Source of the DNA: Platycnemis pennipes | Taxonomy: Eukaryota; Arthropoda; Insecta; Odonata; Platycnemididae | Direction: 5' to 3' | Length of the DNA: 64,000 nucleotides | NCBI GenBank assembly: GCA_933228895.1 | Contig: OW121849.1 | Location: 123,942,849-124,006,848, forward strand | In this document: positions 59,260 through 64,000 of the stretch, piece by piece | How the letters are laid out: every line of letters starts with the position of its first letter | How positions within the stretch are numbered: the first letter of the stretch is position 1 | Program-made: the position numbers and the translations under genes | The notes under the pieces: generated by a model | What the model was told of the DNA's origin: nothing | Seen by the model: only the letters and a program-made list of their open reading frames with translations | Databases searched by the model: none

Positions 59260-60802
59260 AGATTGTCATTGTTGTGATTGTCCACTTCTTCTTCAGCAAA
59301 GTGCCCTTGTAACACCTTTTTAAGACTGTACTTTCCCAATAGCAGCTGATCAAAAGCACCCTTCATAAAAACGAAACCGCTTTTTGGGACCAAATTTGTT
59401 GTATGTATGCATTTTCCTGATCCAAGCCTTCTTCTCTCCGGCGCACATTGTCAACAAAACAGCCTCTTCAATCAGAAGGTGGAATTTATTACTTCTCTCT
59501 CCATTTTTACCCTATTTAGCAAATCCCACACAAGCAATTGCTTGATCAAATTTTCTGACAATTTCCAATTCCCCGCTGTTCTCTAGTAGGTTTGGGATTA
59601 CGGGTGCGTCGACGACTAAGGTCATTAGCACCACGTGCAATCCAATTGCATCATAATATTTTTTCCCCAATTTAATATGGATGTTCTCTTGAGTATCATA
59701 TAAGACATGAATCCCTTTCAAGTTAAAAAGTGAAAGCTAATGCCGTAAATGGCATAGTTAAGGCAAAACTCTTATCAATCCAGAAAAGCCTTGTTAACGA
59801 AGGCTGATGCACACAATTTTCAACAAAAGGTATAGTTGTTTATGCGACTGTGGTGAAGTTATATGTCATGCCTTGGTTAGGTTCCCATGCGATTAAACAA
59901 AATAGGTTATACGATTTTCAAGCATTTAATGGAATCCGAGCTAAAGTTTTAAATATTAAGCATTGAATAATTTTAATACCAGTAACTAATTACGTCCTAA
60001 CAAGAAGACTGATCGATTTTTAGCTTACCAACTGCTATAAAACAACACTAATGGTACGAACCACAGGTATCCCTTGTTAGAAATCATTAGGAATACGCCG
60101 CCAATATATAAAATCCTTATGAAAAGGGCTTTAAATAACGAACTGGAACGTGTACGGCGAAGATCGGCAAGATTTGTATAGGGACGGTACGATAACTATA
60201 TTAGCGTAACCAGTCTGTTAAATGAATTAAAATGGAAGTTATTTTAATTGGGACCGTAGGATGAATTATAGACTTTAATAAATTCCAAGACATAATTTTC
60301 ACTGATTACGTTAAAAATATTTTACGAACTCCAACTTACTATGGTAGACTGGACCATTGTCATAAAATTAGAGAAATTGATTGCCGAACTGTCAGATTCT
60401 AAATGTCCTTATTTCTTTGTACAATTTGGGATATGAATAGGTGTAAACATTATTTCCAATTTTATAAATACAAGTACTGATACCATAGGTAGTTGCATGT
60501 TGGAATGAGAAATTTAAGGTATTACTACTAAAAGCACGTTTGTGCAGGGTATTATGTAGATCTATATGTATCACTTTTCCATTACGGTCGTTTAGCAGCT
60601 CCTTCCATGTGATTTCTTCCGGCGAAAAATGTTTCTGGCGGACCCTTTGCTCAGGTTTGGTAGCAAAATCTCTCCTAAGAATGGCATTTGCCCATTTTCT
60701 CAAAATTACCAGTTTCTTGGGCACAAAAAAATTGGACCATCTCCGGGTTACTATCTTAAACCGAAGGTCCTGGTTCAATACAACGATGGCCCTTATATAC
60801 AA
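59260..60802 (-). pseudogene. THAP-domain transposase remnant
   Basis: The frame 60,802-60,392 contains FKIVTRRWSNFFVPKK, then LRKWANAILRRDF and RVRQKHFSPEEI. This is the pattern of the second half of a THAP DNA-binding domain (the FxxPK...KW...AI.R.dF...RVC.KHF..ED order), with the usual Cys before KHF replaced by Arg. Farther along, 59,721-59,512 encodes a 69-aa segment and 59,380-59,270 reads FDQLLLGKYSLKK followed by an acidic, Asn-rich tail, plausibly the C-terminus. Intervening sequence has many stops, and a non-LTR remnant interrupts it at 60,130-60,405. THAP plus an 8-bp duplication suggests a P-type transposase, but the catalytic residues are not identifiable, so the family assignment is inferred. 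Confidence 0.6.
60130..60405 (+). pseudogene. Non-LTR RT C-terminal remnant nested in the P-like element
   Basis: Plus-strand broken frames read LERVRRRSARFV, then ISVTSLLNELKW, then FTDYVKNILRTPTYYGRL and KIREIDCRTVRF. These line up with VQRRAARFV...ILKTPAYYAR...KIREIDCRTDRF of the fragment at 655-1,183. It is an older, more decayed member of the same CR1/Jockey-like family. Confidence 0.75.
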
Positions 60803-61039
60803 TCTTCGCGAAATAATTCCGTGAGTACTTTAAATAAAATGAGTACTACAAAGCTGATTCTGACAATATTATAAAAAACACAGAAAGCATATGTGTCCTC
60901 ACCATGCAACGACAAAGTATTTTAGGGCGAGCTACAGTGCTGCCATCTACTCGGACAGCTTCTTCTCGGCGACAATAGCGGCGACTAGGATAGCGAGAAG
61001 TGTCCAGTCCTGACTATTCTAAGTCCGTGCACACGATCA

Positions 61040-61230
61040 ATGGGACACAGTATAGCCAAGACGGAAAATTTCCCTGCTTAAGTCACTTCGGACCTGAAGA
61101 TGCCGGCGAAACTGTCGTCCAGCTGGAGAAATAAACGCGGGAGGAACCCGAAAACCCTCGAGATATGATCTGAAAACCAGCTTAACGCTCATAAAACTCA
61201 CTAATTAAATGTGAAAACGAATAATAAATG
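61040..61230 (+). mobile_element. Decayed Penelope-like 3' end (right arm, outer part)
   Basis: Continuation after the P-like insertion, mirroring about 8,480-8,670. It contains ctgaaga (61,094-61,100) with gaaac downstream (61,108-61,112), the hammerhead-like box order, but no stem II loop of acceptable length. Confidence 0.65.
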
Positions 61231-61231
61231 C

Positions 61232-61530
61232 AAGGCACAGTATTTATTTACGACAGGACGCCTTAGGAACATGAGAAATCGATGAATATTCACAGAAGAG
61301 TAAGCGGAATAATAAAGTGACATTCTCTAAATTCCATTTGATTTGAGCACAAAATTTTAGTAATCAAAATCTCACCTCTAAAAGAAAAGCTAAATTAGAA
61401 ATCATAGACGAAATTTAACATAACTGATGTATGATGGAGCAACACGTCATAGTTTGCTATTCTAAATTTCGCTGTTTCTGTTGACCTCTTCACAATGATT
61501 CACACTTGTTTCATAATATTGAGTGAAAGA
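61232..61530 (+). repeat. Dispersed ~310-bp repeat, copy C
   Basis: Mirror of 8,175-8,475 and same orientation as copy A at 4,116-4,428. Confidence 0.85.
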
Positions 61531-61610
61531 TTTTAATTTTAATTTTATTTTTATTTCAATTTTACAGTAAAGGGCCGGATCATAATTTAATCTTTTCAAT
61601 TGTATTGGGA

Positions 61611-62501
61611 TGACGTAACGCAGTTCATAAATACATACCAAGTAAATTCATCAGTGATAATACAGAGCCAAGGTGGTATGACGCGAAGGTTAAGAAATCA
61701 CTAAAGCGACAAAGGGTATGCCACGCTAAGATGATAAATGCAGGACGGGGTCTATCGGTAGAGGAAAAAAATGAGCTAGTTCAGAACTATAAAAAATCGA
61801 GAGCATTAGCAAGGAAATCATGTCGGCAAGCGTTATCACATTTCAAGAGCAAGATGTTAGGAGAATATTTAGATAGCAATCCTAAAGCGTTTTGGTCATA
61901 TGTGAGAGAGCTTCAGGGAAATAAGTCCACAGTGCACACACTTAAAAATGATAAAGGAATCAGAGACACCAGCAGTGTAGAAAAAGCCAATACTTTAAAC
62001 ACCTTCTTCCAAAGTGTATTCAACTCATCGTGACAAAACGCAGTGGAACCACCGCCGAACACTTTCAGTGAGCAAATGCCCGAAATAAACATTTCATGTC
62101 GCGGAATAGAGCAGCAGTTAAAAAGCATAAGTAAAAACAAATCACCAGGTCCCGATCAAATTCCTTCCAGAGTATATAAAACATTAGCTTCTGAAATAGC
62201 CCCCTATCTAGAAATAATATTCAATAAAACACTAAAGAACCACACAGTACCCAAGGATTGGAAAGTAGCTAACATTACACCTATATTTAAAAGCGGTGAT
62301 AGGGAAGAACCTAGTAACTACAGACCCATTTCACTCACGTCAATCTCTTGTAAGATATTTGAGCACATAGTAGTCAGTTCGATCATGGGGCATTTGGATA
62401 GTCAGGGATTACTCATAAACAGCCAGCATGGGTTCCGGAAAGGTAGATCTTGCGAGACCCAATTATAGTCTGTATTTTATATCTTGGCAGTGACGTAACG
62501 C
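61611..62501 (+). mobile_element. CR1/Jockey-like RT internal fragment
   Basis: The coding part begins just outside the palindrome boundary, mid-gene, and ends mid-gene at about 62,468. An 11-bp direct repeat tgacgtaacgc is present at 61,611-61,621 and 62,491-62,501, which may be a target duplication. If so, an RT-internal fragment was inserted without a normal 3' tail. Alternatively the repeat is fortuitous. Confidence 0.6.
61622..62468 (+). pseudogene. Non-LTR reverse transcriptase, N-terminal RT segment
   Basis: A first frame, open from about 61,650 to 62,033, reads WYDAKVKKSL, YKKSRALARKSCRQALSHFK and FWSYVRELQGNKS, the linker before the RT. A stop at 62,031-62,033 interrupts; the frame 62,043-62,468 then gives NKSPGPDQIPSRVYK, VPKDWKVANITPIFKSGD, NYRPISLTSISCKIFEHIV and LLINSQHGFRKGRSCETQL. 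This is the standard order of RT domains 0-2 in CR1/Jockey elements, and the protein stops just before the catalytic palm. It may be from the same family as the C-terminal pieces at 655-1,183 and 60,130-60,405, but they do not overlap, so that cannot be tested here. Confidence 0.85.
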
Positions 62502-64000
62502 CGCTGAGTTGCCAGATTGTTTTGGATGCTCTCTACTTCGTTTTCTCTCGCACAGTTTTGTGAACAATTGACTAACGTTTTCCGGTGTAAAATTAAAGTT
62601 TTTATTTAATTAAATATTCTACCAGCATATTTTTTAGGAAGTGAAGTTATTTTCCGTTATTTTCCCGTGAATACTTTGTCCAGAATTCAAGGCGTCCTCA
62701 ATCTCTTATTTATTAAAGCGTATTCGCCACGAGTTGTGCAAGTCAGCTTTCATGGGACATCGGAGTCAGCATACCTCACTAAAAAGTTCAATTTCAGTGA
62801 ATCAAACAAACAAGTGCCATGCATTTAAGTTATTAGGGTTGAGTGAGTTATACCAAGGAACTTAGTAACCTCAGCAGTGTCATTGATGGCGAAATTCATA
62901 CAAAAATTGCTAAATGTGAGCTCTGCTCTCGTGTGGTGTGTACTTTGTTTTTCTCTAAGTTTTCTGCGGAGTGCAGCATTTATGAGCAATAATTTGTGTA
63001 CTAGAGTCATATGTAATACCTCCGCTGTTTAATTCGAGTGGTTGGTGATGTTAAAATTAGAATTTTTCTATGTCAATGAGTAAAGCAGACGCATGAGCTC
63101 GTGACGTGCTCTCATATTTTTCTATTTTCCTCTGACAAAAGCCTCGAAAATAACAAATAATGTGTAATAAAGGTTTTTGATGTTGATTTACTGTGGGAAA
63201 AATGATAGGAAGTGGATTTCTTGGGATTTGGCATGAATAACTGTAAAATTTGTTTCGGTGTCGTACGAATTCGTGCTTGGCGTAACGACAGGTATATCTC
63301 TGATATTAATGAGCAACTGATGCAGCCAAAGTTACGAAGATAGTATGATAAGTCTTCGTGCACTGCATTATAAGTGAAAGAGCATAAACCATGGTGTTTT
63401 CCGTGAGATAAGTGCTGTTGGAAAAACATTTACCCTGTCAATCAAATACTCATTGTTGTAATTACGTAAATGTTTTGGTGATTTTGTGGTATTGCATATT
63501 TATTTTTCGAAATAAAATTATAGTCAGTGTCATAAGTAAATTTTTAAGCCGTATCGTAAGAAATGAGTAGATCCTATGTGGTTGATGTCCATGATGAATA
63601 GAATGCCTTGAGTGTCAACGTGATTTTCTGAGGAATAACTGTGTACAATACAAAGTAGAAGCCTTGACTAGTTCAGCGTAGAATGTCTGACAAATTAAAA
63701 TGTAGAATCAGCCTGTTGAGTGAGGGAATCATTACAAGATGCATAGACTTAAGGCAAACTAAAGAGAAGGATGAAGCACCAGGATTTATTGTTATGGTTT
63801 AACACATTTATTTCAGTATATTTGACGATTTTTAATGTCTTGGGCAAGTTATAAGGTGCATAGGGATCAAAGTTTGAAACCAGTATTAGTGTGTTTTTCA
63901 GTGTTAACTTCCTGAAGCCAGTTTTTCAATGCCAATAAACTTGTCATAGGGAGTCTCGTGGGATAAGAGTTTTGGCCTACTAATTGCTTTCCTCAGTAAG
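62502..64000. other. Right flank, no gene recognised
   Basis: AT-rich sequence with only short frames (61 and 105 codons on the minus strand) and no family pattern. Nothing here matches the left flank 1-8,082. Confidence 0.55.

Larger units (their letters stand above)
58473..61037 (-). mobile_element. P-element-like (THAP) transposon with 8-bp duplication (right arm only)
   Basis: The element runs 58,481-61,029 (2,549 bp) between cacacgat at 58,473-58,480 and cacacgat at 61,030-61,037. It begins cagcccag and ends, inverted, cacggact. Subterminal segments are related in inverted orientation (gtcgccgttactgtcgcc against gtcgccgctattgtcgcc, and tggcagcact on both sides). An 8-bp duplication and a THAP-like N-terminus favour the P superfamily. 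The left arm has the empty site at about 8,668-8,682. Confidence 0.78.
38200..61614. repeat. Right arm of giant palindrome
   Basis: This is the inverted counterpart of 8,083-29,110. The inner limit is approximate because satellite monomers resemble one another; specific matches persist at least to about 38,300 (left 29,000). Differences from the left arm: a 1.7-kb border duplication (41,315-44,756), four instead of two 349-bp units, no piggyBac-like insertion, and a P-like insertion at 58,481-61,029. Confidence 0.92.

Noticed and set aside
8083..61614. LTR retrotransposon or Maverick/Polinton with very long terminal repeats
   Set aside because: The repeats are inverted, not direct; the interior is satellite; no integrase, polymerase B or capsid frame is present.

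Overview
This is an AT-rich, intron-era metazoan genome window. I see no intact cellular gene, no rRNA, no operon and no bacterial signal. The mobile elements are Penelope-like with GIY-YIG, CR1/Jockey-like and RTE-like non-LTR, hAT, piggyBac-like, P/THAP-like, and a tRNA-derived SINE. Together they suggest an arthropod (perhaps a chelicerate), but this is inference and species-level assignment is not possible from the sequence alone.

Layout. (1) 1-8,082 is a left flank with a 5'-truncated non-LTR 3' end (655-1,293), a pair of 155-bp direct repeats and a dispersed repeat near 4 kb, and a Penelope-like element on the minus strand (5,397-7,230) joined head-to-head to a short inverted piece of itself (7,231-7,399). 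(2) 8,083-61,614 is one very large imperfect palindrome. The left arm (8,083 to about 29,110) is mirrored by the right arm (about 38,200 to 61,614). Over most of the arms, left plus right coordinates sum to 69,371, with steps at each arm-specific insertion. From outside in, each arm carries a decayed Penelope 3' end, a SINE with a nested hAT MITE, a cluster of short perfect palindromes, a 349-bp tandem repeat (2 units left, 4 right), a long stretch with no recognisable gene, a 2.82-kb decayed hAT transposon with a perfect 8-bp target duplication, about 1 kb of unrecognised sequence, and then satellite DNA. (3) The centre (about 25.65-43.69 kb) is a satellite array of about 160-bp monomers. Its orientation switches at about 29,111, and it has higher-order repeats on the minus-orientation side. 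An RTE fragment is inserted in it, and a 1.7-kb tandem duplication lies at the right border. (4) 61,615-64,000 is the right flank, with an internal CR1/Jockey-like RT fragment.

History that can be read. The hAT inserted before the arms were copied, since both arms have the same element, target duplication and broken frames. After copying, a piggyBac-like element with TTAA duplications entered only the left arm, and a P/THAP-like element with an 8-bp duplication entered only the right arm. The opposite arm preserves each empty site. The 349-bp tandem repeat and a 1.7-kb border segment also changed copy number in one arm only.

No genes work together here as a pathway. The coherent unit is the palindrome with its satellite core, either a real inverted duplication at a heterochromatic or pericentromeric site or two haplotypes joined tail-to-tail by the assembly. 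That alternative must be excluded before any biological reading.
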